Shown piece after piece: positions 24,534-32,047 of a stretch of DNA of 33,904 nucleotides. The DNA comes from Streptomyces olivochromogenes (lineage in GTDB: Bacteria > Actinomycetota > Actinomycetes > Streptomycetales > Streptomycetaceae): contig NZ_JADDRL010000098.1 of assembly GCF_021538895.1 (NCBI RefSeq), forward strand, positions 1 through 33,904, given 5' to 3'. Each line of letters begins with the position of its first letter. Position 1 is the stretch's first letter. Both the position numbers and the translations under genes were made by a program. Below the pieces are notes generated by a model. It searched no databases and was not told where the DNA came from. It worked only from the letters and a program-made list of their open reading frames with translations.

Positions 24534-25901
24534 ATGACCGCAGATCGCCCTTGGGACAAGGCCGTTGTCATCGGCGGCAGCTACGCGGGACTGGTGACCG
24601 CGCGGGTGCTGGCCGACCATTTCGGCGAGGTCGTCCTCGTGGAACGGGATCCCGTCGACGAGGACACCGGCGCGCATCCGGGCGCCCCGCAGGGCTACCA
24701 CGCCCACGCGCTGCTGGCCAAGGGCGGGGAGATCCTGGAGCGGTTGTTCCCGGGGCTGCGCGAGGAGTTGAGGGCAGCGGGGGCGCCGGTCTTCGACTAC
24801 GGCGAGGGCATCGACTTCCTGCTGCCCGCCGGGCTCGCCCCCCGGCAGCACACGGGCATCCCGGTCCAGTCCTTCACCCGGGACGAGCTGGAACGCCGGC
24901 TGCGCCGCAAGGTGCTCACCCTCCCCGAGGTCACGCTGATGCCGTCCACCTCGTGCACCGGTCTGATCCGGGATTCCTCGGGCCGGGTCAGCGGGGTGAC
25001 GTGCGAACCCCGGGGCGCCGCCGGACCCGTCGAACTGTCCGCCGACCTGGTCGTCGACGCCTCCGGGCGGTCCAGTTCCCTGACGGACTGGCTGGGGGCG
25101 ATGGGGATCGCCGTACCGCCCAAGAGGACCGTGAAGGCGAAGGTCACGTACACCTCCATGATCTTCGACCGTCCCGAAGAGAAGCACGACGGCCACCCGG
25201 ACTTCTACGTCGCCTACCAGATGCCGTTCGCACCCAGCGTGTCCCGGGCCGGGGTCCTGCTCGCCGTCGAGCGCAACCGGTGGACGTGCTCGCTGTGCGG
25301 CTTCCACGACCAGCCGCCGACCGACGACAAGGGCTACCTGGCATTCGCCGAGTCCCTGAAGAACCCGCACCTGGCCCAGCAGATCGCCCGGCGCACCGTC
25401 CAGGAACCGACCTACCGCTACACCAACGTCGACAACCAGTGGCGGCCCTACCACGCCGTCAAACACTGGCCGGACCGGCTCGTCGCCGTCGGCGACGCCG
25501 TCTGCGTCTTCAACCCCGTCTACGGCCAAGGCCTCACGGTCGCCGCGATGGAGGCGGAACTGCTGCAGGGCATGTTGGCCCGCGCCGGCGCGTCCGCCCG
25601 ACTGGACGGCCTCGCGGGCGACTTCCAGAAGAAGCTCGGCCGCCTGCTGATGGGCCCCTGGACGCTGTCCACCAACTCCGACCTGATGTGGACCCCCTCC
25701 GGCCAACCCCTCGCCGCGCGCTTCGCCCACTGGTACAACACACGCCTCTTCCGCGTGGCAGTGAAGGACGCGGCCGTATGGGCGAGGTTCGCCCGCGTGA
25801 TCAACATGGTGGCCTCACCGGCCCTGCTGTTCCACCCGGCGGTGGCCCTGAAGGTGCTGACGGCCCCGGCGGCCGGGTCCCTCGACATGGAGGGCTCCTG
25901 A
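24534..25901 (+). CDS. FAD-dependent oxidoreductase (group A monooxygenase/geranylgeranyl reductase-like)
   Basis: A 455-residue flavoprotein. The dinucleotide motif is VVIGGSYAGLVTARVL (residues 11-26), followed by VVLVERD at the end of the second strand. VDASGRSSSLTDWL is the middle motif, and VAVGDAVCVFNPVYGQGLTVAAMEAELL is the second FAD motif (GD...P..GQG) of group A monooxygenases and their relatives. GGGAGA lies 6 bp before the ATG. It probably oxidises or reduces a hydrophobic small molecule in the cytoplasm. Such proteins are often part of secondary metabolism, but no biosynthetic neighbours are present here. The last 101 bp overlap the 3' end of the GNAT gene on the other strand. 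Confidence 0.85.
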   Translation: MTADRPWDKAVVIGGSYAGLVTARVLADHFGEVVLVERDPVDEDTGAHPGAPQGYHAHALLAKGGEILERLFPGLREELRAAGAPVFDYGEGIDFLLPAGLAPRQHTGIPVQSFTRDELERRLRRKVLTLPEVTLMPSTSCTGLIRDSSGRVSGVTCEPRGAAGPVELSADLVVDASGRSSSLTDWLGAMGIAVPPKRTVKAKVTYTSMIFDRPEEKHDGHPDFYVAYQMPFAPSVSRAGVLLAVERNRWTCSLCGFHDQPPTDDKGYLAFAESLKNPHLAQQIARRTVQEPTYRYTNVDNQWRPYHAVKHWPDRLVAVGDAVCVFNPVYGQGLTVAAMEAELLQGMLARAGASARLDGLAGDFQKKLGRLLMGPWTLSTNSDLMWTPSGQPLAARFAHWYNTRLFRVAVKDAAVWARFARVINMVASPALLFHPAVALKVLTAPAAGSLDMEGS

Positions 25902-26388
25902 CCAGGTCGCGCTGATACCAGGTGCCTGACTTGCCGCCAAGGTCGGCCGGGTCGGCCGGACCGACCGGGACGAACCCGGCCTTGGTCAGCACCCTCTGGG
26001 ACGCGGCATTCTCGCGGGCCGTGCCCGCCCTGAGCGTGCGCAGCCCGTACCGCTCCACCGCCAGCCGGCACAGCTCCTGGACGGTCGCGGTCGCCACCCC
26101 GTGGCCGGCGACGTGCTGCGCGACCCGGTAGCCGAGTTCCGCGGCGCCTTCCTCGATGTCGACCAGGTTGAACCGGCCGAGCACCGAGCCGTCCTCGGCG
26201 ACGAGCACATGGAAGGCACAGATGCCCGCCTCCTGCTCGGCCAGCAGGGCCTCGTACCGGTCGCTGAACCGGTCGAAGTAGTCGTCGCCGCGGTCGGAGA
26301 CCGAGGCGGCGAAATAGGCGCGGTTCGCCAACTCGAACGCCAGGACCGCCGGGGCATGGCCGGCATGCAGCCGTTTCAGCTCGGGCAT
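25801..26388 (-). CDS. GNAT family N-acetyltransferase with an antisense-overlapping C-terminal tail
   Basis: A 195-residue protein whose first 165 residues are a RimJ/RimL-like GNAT domain. It has LVAEDGSVLGRFNLVDIEEGAAELGYRVAQHVAGHGVATATVQELCR (split as LVAEDGSVLGRFNLVDIEEG, AAELGYRVAQHVAGHGVATA, TVQELCR), with the acetyl-CoA loop in VAQHVAGHGVA. ENAASQRVLTKAGF is motif B, and GTWYQRDLV is the usual end. It acetylates an N-terminus or small amine. About 30 further residues, PPCRGTRPPGPSAPSGPPPG and on, are low-complexity and encoded antisense to the oxidoreductase end, so the ancestral stop was probably lost. A TAGGGT box (26395-26400) ends 6 bp before the ATG with no Shine-Dalgarno, so the mRNA is probably leaderless. 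Confidence 0.85.
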   Translation of the reverse strand: MPELKRLHAGHAPAVLAFELANRAYFAASVSDRGDDYFDRFSDRYEALLAEQEAGICAFHVLVAEDGSVLGRFNLVDIEEGAAELGYRVAQHVAGHGVATATVQELCRLAVERYGLRTLRAGTARENAASQRVLTKAGFVPVGPADPADLGGKSGTWYQRDLVRSPPCRGTRPPGPSAPSGPPPGGTAGPVRPPC

Positions 26389-26394
26389 TGCCCG

Positions 26395-26400
26395 ACCCTA
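26395..26400 (-). promoter_or_regulatory. Leaderless -10 box of the GNAT gene
   Basis: TAGGGT on the minus strand matches the actinomycete -10 pattern TANNNT and ends exactly 6 bp before the ATG at 26388. No -35 of note was found. Confidence 0.45.
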
Positions 26401-26448
26401 CCCGGACCGTGCGTTGAGCCCACCTGGGTTTCCACCGGACCGGAACGC

Positions 26449-26718
26449 TCAGCGGTAACACGTGGTGACGCCCGGGTGCCAGCGGCAGGCGATCCCGGCG
26501 AAGCCGCCGTTGGCGACGACATCGACGCCGAGCGCGTCGCCGCCGCGCAGCACCCGCTGGTCCTGGACGAGCCCGTCGGCGCCGTCCCGGATCGTCTCGA
26601 CCAGCCACCGTCCGGGCCCCAGGGCCAGCGGTATCTCGGTGGTCCGGGCGGCTACGGCGTACACCCCGCCCAGGAACCAGCGGTCGCCGCCGCGGCGGGC
26701 CAGGACGGCCTCCTGGCG
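26449..26718 (-). pseudogene. GH97 glycoside hydrolase remnant, C-terminal domain only
   Basis: The frame VLARRGGDRWFLGGVYAVAA, RTTEIPLALGPGRWLVETIRDGADGLV, GGDALGVDVVANGGFAGIACR follows the GH97 C-terminal domain pattern: ARR-x-GD-x-W(F/Y)xxG, then R-x-hxI-x-L, xxG, then DG-x-D, then GGF. About 85 of some 650 residues remain, and the catalytic barrel is gone. The break is near 26718, next to a direct repeat. There is no start codon or ribosome-binding site that would make it a functional short gene. Confidence 0.7.
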
Positions 26719-26723
26719 TATTG

Positions 26724-26749
26724 AGTCACTGCCACATGTAGTCACTGCC
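26724..26749. repeat. Direct repeat AGTCACTGCC x2
   Basis: AGTCACTGCC occurs at 26724-26733 and 26740-26749 with ACATGT between them. It lies exactly at the broken 5' end of the GH97 remnant. The same 10-mer occurs once more at 13450-13459, at the broken end of the patatin remnant. Confidence 0.6.
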
Positions 26750-26772
26750 CTACGCAAGGGCGACCCGGACGA

Positions 26773-27393
26773 TCAGCGGCGCCGCCACCCCCACCACTTC
26801 CGCCGCCCCGCCGGGGTCACCCGGTCCCGCGGGTATCCCGTGTGGGTCAGGAACGCCTCGATCACCGATTCCGCCGGCCGGTGCGGCGCAACCGTCTTCA
26901 GCAGCGCGTCGTATCCGTCCGGCAACGGCGGTGCCATCAGGGCGACTTCGTCACCGGACCGCAGCCGCAACACCACGGCCCGCCTCCCGTCCGCGTCCCC
27001 CGGCACGGCACGCAGACGTGCGTGCAGCACGTCCTGCGAGGGCGCGTACAGCCGTACGTGCGCCAGCAGCACGCCGTCCTTGAACTCCTCCCAGCGGCCG
27101 AAGCCGAGTGGCCGCAGCGGTGGCTCCTGCCACGGGCGCAGGGCGTCCAGGTGCTCCAGCAGGCGCCGCAGGAAGTCGCGGATCGCCGGTTCGCCGTGGG
27201 GCTGCCAGGACAGGTCGGTCTCCCAGGCCTCCGCGGTGAACGCGGCCGCGATCCCCTCGTACTCCTGCTCGGTGGTGAGGTCGTAGAAGGGCTGCTCCAG
27301 GATCATCCGGGCGATCCGCTCGACCTCCTCGTCGCTGAGCTCCTTGCTGAACTGCAGGCAGTAAAGGATCGCGACGACCACCCCGAGATGCAT
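26773..27393 (-). CDS. Conserved-looking protein of unknown function
   Basis: A 206-residue protein that I do not recognise. It starts MHLGVVVAILYCLQFSKELSDEEVERIARMI (split: MHLGVVVAILYC, LQFSKELSDEEVERIARMI), with one short hydrophobic stretch that is probably a buried strand rather than a signal. The middle is helical and acidic (FYDLTTEQEYEGIAAAFTAE, FLRRLLEHLDALRPW). Towards the end are beta-like segments (VLLAHVRLYAPSQDVLHARL, AVVLRLRSGDEVALMAPPLP), then a basic tail RRKWWGWRRR. Codon bias is normal for real coding sequence here. No Shine-Dalgarno precedes the ATG; a CATACT box 6 bp upstream may indicate a leaderless mRNA. It is divergent from the hydroxyquinol operon but nothing suggests it is a regulator. 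Confidence 0.65.
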   Translation of the reverse strand: MHLGVVVAILYCLQFSKELSDEEVERIARMILEQPFYDLTTEQEYEGIAAAFTAEAWETDLSWQPHGEPAIRDFLRRLLEHLDALRPWQEPPLRPLGFGRWEEFKDGVLLAHVRLYAPSQDVLHARLRAVPGDADGRRAVVLRLRSGDEVALMAPPLPDGYDALLKTVAPHRPAESVIEAFLTHTGYPRDRVTPAGRRKWWGWRRR

Positions 27394-27448
27394 GCGCACA
27401 GTATGACCGCGCCACACCGCTGCCGGGACAACGGGGGAGCATGCGTCT

Positions 27449-27478
27449 TTCGTGCAGACAAACGCACCGTTCGTGCAG
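27449..27478 (+). promoter_or_regulatory. Direct repeats TTCGTGCAG, 21 bp apart, upstream of the hydroxyquinol operon
   Basis: TTCGTGCAG occurs at 27449-27457 and 27470-27478. The 21-bp period is two helical turns, so a protein could bind both on one face. The repeat is 77-106 bp upstream of the first gene of the operon and may bind its activator, for example an IclR- or LysR-type protein encoded outside the window. Confidence 0.45.
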
Positions 27479-27554
27479 GATTCCGCCCGCCCACGGCCGC
27501 ACACTCGGATGTCAACCAGGCCGTATTTCGAGCGACATGCGGAGGCCGAGCTCC

Positions 27555-29483
27555 ATGCGGACATTCGTCTACACAGCCCATCCCTCGCGGGTGGTCTTCG
27601 GTTCCGGCACAGCCGACCGACTGCCCGACGAGGTGAGGCGGCTCGGCGGCTCCCGAGTGCTGCTGCTGTCCAGCCCACCGCTCGCCGAGGCTTCCGGAAG
27701 GGTCCGTGAGGCGCTCGGCGCTCTGGTGGCGGCGGAATTCGACGGGGCCGTCATGCACACGCCGGTGGACGTGACCGAGCGGGCACTGTCCGTACTGCGG
27801 GAGGCGGGCGCCGACTGCCTCGTGGCCGTCGGCGGCGGTTCCACGACGGGCCTGTCCAAGGCGCTGGCGCTGCGCACGGGCCTGCCGCAGGTGATCGTGC
27901 CGACCACGTACGCGGGCTCCGAGGTGACCCCGGTCCTCGGCGAGACACGGGACGGACGCAAGACCACGCAGTCCTCGCCCGCGATCCTGCCCGAGGCCGT
28001 CGTCTACGACGTCGACTTCACGCTCTCCCTGCCCCCGGCGATGTCGCTGACCAGCGGCATCAACGCCCTCGCGCACGCCGTGGAGGCCCTGTACTCCGCC
28101 GACGCCAACCCCGTCACCGACGGGCTGGCCCTCGACGCGATCTCCCGTATCGCGCGGGCCCTGCCCCGCCTCGCCGCCGACCCGGCCGACCGGGACACCC
28201 GGGCCGACCTGCTGCACGCGGCCTGGCTCGCCGGTACCTGCCTGGCCACGGTCGGTATGGGACTGCACCACAAGCTGTGCCACACCCTCGGCGGCAGCTT
28301 CGACCTGCCGCACGCCGAGACGCACACCGTCGTCCTGCCGCACGCCATGGCCTACAACGCCCCCGCCGTGCCCGAGGTGATGCGCCGCATCGCCGACGCC
28401 CTGGGCGTGGCCGACGCCCCCGGCGGCGTCCACGACCTGGTCGCCTCCCTGGGCGGGCCCACCTCGCTGCGCGACCTCGGCATGCCCGAGTCGGGCCTGG
28501 CCCGCGCGGCCGAGCTGGCCACCGCCACGCCGTACCCGAACCCGCGCGAGCTGACCACCGAGGGCATCGCGGACCTGCTGACCGGCGCCTGGCACGGACG
28601 CCGACCCGAGGGACCGGCCACCACGCGGACCAAGCTGGCCCGCCTCACCGAACAGGTGGTGGCCAGCTTCGCCCAGGCCCCCGACCCCCGCGTGGGGACC
28701 CTGTTGAGCGATCTCGTCAGGCATCTGCACACCTTCGTCGCCGCCAATGACGTCACCGACGACGAATGGCAGTACGCCATCGACTTCCTCACCCGCGCCG
28801 GGGAGATCACCGGACCGACCCGTCAGGAGTTCGTGCTGCTGTCGGACACCCTCGGCGTCTCCAGCGCCGTGGACCTGCTCACCAACTCCCGTACACCCAC
28901 CACCACTCCGTCCGCGGTGCTCGGCCCGTTCTACGTGGCTGGCCCGCCCGAGGCCGCGCACGGCAGCGACATCGCCGCAGGGCTGCCCGGCATCCCGCTC
29001 TGGGCGGACGTACGGGTCACCGACACCGACGGCAAGCCGGTCAAGGACGCGGTCGTGGACGTCTGGCAGTCCAACAAGGACGGCTTCTACGACGTCCAAC
29101 TCCCCGACCTCGACGGGCCGGTGCTGCGCGCCCGGCTGCGCACCGACGCCGACGGACGCCTCACGTTCTGGTCCATCCTGCCCTCGCCGTACCCGATCCC
29201 CGAGGACGGGCCGGTCGGGCGGATGCTCGCCGGAGCCGGCCGCCACCCCTACCGGGCGCCCCACCTCCACTTCATGATCGACGCGCCCGGCCACCGCCGG
29301 CTCGTCACACAGCTGTTCGTGGCGGGCGCCGACTACCTGGACAGCGACACCGTCTTCGGCGTCAAGGACGAACTCGTCGTCGACTTCACGCCGCACACCG
29401 GCCCGACCCCCGACGACCGCACGGTCGAGGGGGAGTGGCGCCGCCTCGACTACACCTTCCGCATCGCCCCCCTGGCCGACTGA
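27555..29483 (+). CDS. Maleylacetate reductase - hydroxyquinol 1,2-dioxygenase fusion protein
   Basis: One 642-residue chain with two consecutive pathway enzymes. Residues 1-355 are an Fe-ADH-type maleylacetate reductase (VFGSGTADRL; NAD motif VGGGSTTGLSKALA; SGINALAHAVEALYSADANP; GLHHKLCHTLGG; HAETHTVVLPHAMAYN). The Asp ligand of iron alcohol dehydrogenases is N170 here; H174, H243 and H257 remain. Residues 360-642 are an intradiol dioxygenase with the Fe(III) ligands Y460 (LGPFYVAGPP), Y546 (SPYPIPEDGPVG), H570 and H572 (RAPHLHFMI). The dioxygenase opens hydroxyquinol to maleylacetate, and the reductase makes 3-oxoadipate with NAD(P)H. The ATG at 27555 has GGAGG 9 bp upstream. It is the first gene of a five-gene operon with short or overlapping junctions. 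Confidence 0.93.
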   Translation: MRTFVYTAHPSRVVFGSGTADRLPDEVRRLGGSRVLLLSSPPLAEASGRVREALGALVAAEFDGAVMHTPVDVTERALSVLREAGADCLVAVGGGSTTGLSKALALRTGLPQVIVPTTYAGSEVTPVLGETRDGRKTTQSSPAILPEAVVYDVDFTLSLPPAMSLTSGINALAHAVEALYSADANPVTDGLALDAISRIARALPRLAADPADRDTRADLLHAAWLAGTCLATVGMGLHHKLCHTLGGSFDLPHAETHTVVLPHAMAYNAPAVPEVMRRIADALGVADAPGGVHDLVASLGGPTSLRDLGMPESGLARAAELATATPYPNPRELTTEGIADLLTGAWHGRRPEGPATTRTKLARLTEQVVASFAQAPDPRVGTLLSDLVRHLHTFVAANDVTDDEWQYAIDFLTRAGEITGPTRQEFVLLSDTLGVSSAVDLLTNSRTPTTTPSAVLGPFYVAGPPEAAHGSDIAAGLPGIPLWADVRVTDTDGKPVKDAVVDVWQSNKDGFYDVQLPDLDGPVLRARLRTDADGRLTFWSILPSPYPIPEDGPVGRMLAGAGRHPYRAPHLHFMIDAPGHRRLVTQLFVAGADYLDSDTVFGVKDELVVDFTPHTGPTPDDRTVEGEWRRLDYTFRIAPLAD

Positions 29484-29500
29484 CCGAGGAGCGTCCGCTC

Positions 29501-31276
29501 ATGACACCCACCGACACGCACGACACGTACGACACCGACGTCCTGGTCGTCGGCAGCGGCCCCGCCGGCGGCTCGGCCGCCCTGCTGCTGGCCACGTACG
29601 GCATTCGCACCCTGCTGGTGACGAAGTACGGCTGGCTCGCCAACACCCCGCGGGCGCACATCACCAACCAACGCACGATGGAGGTCCTGCGCGACCTCGG
29701 CGTGGAGTCCGAGGCCCTGGCCGTGGGCAGCCCCTCCCACCTGATGGGCGACACGGTGCTGTGCACGGCCCTCACCGGGCACGAGATCGGCCGTATACGC
29801 AGCTGGGGAACGGGACCGGCGTCGGCCACCGAGTACGCCTCCAAGAGCCCCTCCCCGATGATCGACCTGCCGCAGACCTACCTGGAACCGATCCTGGTGA
29901 GCAACGCGGCGGCCCGCGGCGCCAAGGTCCGCTTCGACACCGAGTTCCTCAGCTTCACCCAGGACGACGACGGCGTCACGGCGCTGCTGCGCGACCGCGT
30001 GCGCGGCGACGAGTTCACCGTACGGGCCCGCTATCTGATCGGCGCCGACGGCGGGCGCAGCACGGTCGCCGAGCAGCTCGGCCTGCCCTTCGACGGGCGC
30101 ATGGCCAAGGCCGGCAGCATGAACATCGTCTTCAAGGCCGACCTGGCCCAGTACTGCGCCCACCGGCCGAGCGTCCTGTACTGGGTGCTGCAGCCCGGCG
30201 CGGAGACCGGCGGCATCGGCATGGGCCTGGTCCGCATGGTCCGGCCGTGGAACGAGTGGCTGCTGGTGTGGGGCTACGACATCGAACAGCCGCCGCCGCA
30301 GGTGGACGAGGAGGCGGCGCGGCAGATCGTGCGCGACCTCATCGGCGACCCCGAGCTGCCCGTGGAGATCACCTCGACCTCGCTGTGGACGGTCAACCAC
30401 AGCTACGCCACGACGTATTCGTCCGGCAGGGTCTTCTGCGCCGGCGACGCCGTGCACCGTCATCCGCCGTCCAACGGGCTCGGCTCCAACACCTCCGTGC
30501 AGGACTCCTACAACCTCGCCTGGAAGCTCGCCATGGTGATCCGCGGCGAGGCCGGACCGGAGCTGCTGGAGACCTACAGCGCCGAACGCGCCCCCGTGGG
30601 ACGGCAGATCGTCGAGCGGGCCAACCTCAGCCGCGACCAGTTCGGGCCGATCTTCGACGTCCTGGGCGTTGGCGCCGGCAGCGACGAGGAGGCCATCACC
30701 GAGGGACTCGCGGCACTGGGCGCCCGGACGCCCGAGGGCGCCAAGAAGCGACGCCGGCTCGAAGAGGCGGTCCAGCTGAAGAACTACGAGTTCAACGCGC
30801 ACGGGGTCGAGATGAATCAGCGCTACGTCTCGTCCGCCGTACTGCCCGACGAGGACCTCGCCGAAGAAGTCTGGGACCAGGACCGGGAGTTGCTCCACCG
30901 GCCGACGACCCGCCCCGGCGCCAAGCTGCCGCACGCCTGGCTCGTCGACGAGCAGGGAGAGCGCGTGTCCACGCTGGACGTCGTCGGATCCGGCGCGTTC
31001 ACCGTACTGACCGGCCTGTCCGGCGACGTGTGGGACACCGCCGCGAGCGCCTGCGGTCGGACCCTCGGCGTACCGCTGCGGGTGGTGCGCGTCGGCGAGG
31101 ACAACTCCCGTGACGCGTACGGCGAATGGAGCCGCGTCTCGGAGATCGCCGAGGACGGGGTGCTGCTGGTGCGCCCGGACGGTCACGTCGCCTGGCGGCG
31201 TGCCACCGCCCCCGACACCGCGGCGGCGGCACAGGACGAGTTGCTCGGCGCGCTGCGCCGGGTGCTGGCGCGCTAG
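29501..31276 (+). CDS. FAD-dependent aromatic hydroxylase (TfdB/resorcinol hydroxylase-like)
   Basis: A 591-residue single-component group A flavin monooxygenase. VLVVGSGPAGGSAALLLATYG (split: VLVVGSGPAGG, SAALLLATYG) is the FAD motif at about residues 14-34. YLIGADGGRSTVAEQLG is the DG motif, and CAGDAVHRHPPSNGLGSNTSVQDSYNLAWKLA (CAGDAVHRHPPSNGLG, SNTSVQDSYNLAWKLA) is the GD motif with the P-x-x-G-x-G turn. The C-terminal 150 residues are the thioredoxin-like domain of phenol hydroxylases. It starts 17 bp after the dioxygenase fusion, with GAGGAG upstream. Since the next step uses hydroxyquinol, I infer that it hydroxylates resorcinol or a related phenol to 1,2,4-benzenetriol with NAD(P)H and O2. 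The exact substrate (resorcinol, 4-substituted phenol or hydroxybenzoate) is not readable. Confidence 0.88.
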   Translation: MTPTDTHDTYDTDVLVVGSGPAGGSAALLLATYGIRTLLVTKYGWLANTPRAHITNQRTMEVLRDLGVESEALAVGSPSHLMGDTVLCTALTGHEIGRIRSWGTGPASATEYASKSPSPMIDLPQTYLEPILVSNAAARGAKVRFDTEFLSFTQDDDGVTALLRDRVRGDEFTVRARYLIGADGGRSTVAEQLGLPFDGRMAKAGSMNIVFKADLAQYCAHRPSVLYWVLQPGAETGGIGMGLVRMVRPWNEWLLVWGYDIEQPPPQVDEEAARQIVRDLIGDPELPVEITSTSLWTVNHSYATTYSSGRVFCAGDAVHRHPPSNGLGSNTSVQDSYNLAWKLAMVIRGEAGPELLETYSAERAPVGRQIVERANLSRDQFGPIFDVLGVGAGSDEEAITEGLAALGARTPEGAKKRRRLEEAVQLKNYEFNAHGVEMNQRYVSSAVLPDEDLAEEVWDQDRELLHRPTTRPGAKLPHAWLVDEQGERVSTLDVVGSGAFTVLTGLSGDVWDTAASACGRTLGVPLRVVRVGEDNSRDAYGEWSRVSEIAEDGVLLVRPDGHVAWRRATAPDTAAAAQDELLGALRRVLAR

Positions 31277-31288
31277 GGAGCGTACGGG

Positions 31289-32047
31289 ATGGACAAGGTG
31301 GTGGCCACGGCCGAAGAGGCCCTGGCGGACGTGACGGACGGCCGGTCGTTCGCGGTCGGCGGCTTCGGACTGAGCGGCGTCCCCGAGGTCCTCATCGGGG
31401 CCCTGTACGACTCCGGCGCGACCGGGCTGAGCGTGGTGTCGAACAACTGCGGCGTCGACGGCCGCGGGCTCGGCATCCTGCTGGCCGCGGGCCGCATCGC
31501 CCGGGTCACGGGCTCGTACATCGGGGACAACAAGGAATTCGCCCGCCAGTACCTGGCGGGCGAACTGGAGGTCGAACTGACCCCGCAGGGCACTCTCGCG
31601 GAGCGGCTGCGAGCGGGCGGTTGCGGGATCCCGGCCTTCTACACACCGGCCGGTGTCGGTACGCAGGTGGCCGAGGGCGGCCTGCCGTGGCGCTATGCCA
31701 CCGACGGATCGGTCGCCGTGGCCTCGCCGCCGAAGGAAGAGCGGTCCTTCGGCGGCGTGGACCACATCCTGGAGCACGCCATCACCACGGACTACGCGCT
31801 GGTCAGGGCCGCGCGCGGGGACCGGCACGGCAACCTGGTCTTCCATCGCGCGGCTCGCAACTTCAATCCGCTGGCCGCCATGGCCGGGCGCGTCACCGTG
31901 GCCGAGGTGGAGGAACTCGTCGAGCCGGGAGTACTCGACCCCGACGAGATCCAGCTGCCGGGGGTGTTCGTCCAGCGCGTCGTGGCGCTGACGCCCCGGC
32001 AGGCAGCGGACAAGGGAATCGAGAAGAGAACGGTGCGCGAGCGATGA
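31289..32047 (+). CDS. pcaI: 3-oxoadipate CoA-transferase, subunit A
   Basis: A 252-residue alpha subunit of the SCOT/PcaIJ type of family I CoA-transferase: SFAVGGFGLSGVPEVLIGAL, VVSNNCGVDGRGLGILLAAGRI, SYIGDNKEFARQYLAGELEVELTPQGTLAERLRAGGCGIPAFYTPAG (read in pieces). The ATG has GGGAG 8 bp upstream and lies 12 bp after the hydroxylase stop. With subunit B it moves CoA from succinyl-CoA to a 3-oxoacid. In this operon the acid is almost certainly 3-oxoadipate, because the dioxygenase-reductase fusion produces it and a thiolase follows. A general 3-oxoacid CoA-transferase (ScoA) is the alternative. Confidence 0.9.
   Translation: MDKVVATAEEALADVTDGRSFAVGGFGLSGVPEVLIGALYDSGATGLSVVSNNCGVDGRGLGILLAAGRIARVTGSYIGDNKEFARQYLAGELEVELTPQGTLAERLRAGGCGIPAFYTPAGVGTQVAEGGLPWRYATDGSVAVASPPKEERSFGGVDHILEHAITTDYALVRAARGDRHGNLVFHRAARNFNPLAAMAGRVTVAEVEELVEPGVLDPDEIQLPGVFVQRVVALTPRQAADKGIEKRTVRER

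Noticed and set aside
26449..26757. 102-codon frame as a functional small protein
   Set aside because: It aligns with the GH97 C-terminal domain only, lacks a ribosome-binding site and begins in unrelated sequence; called a remnant instead.
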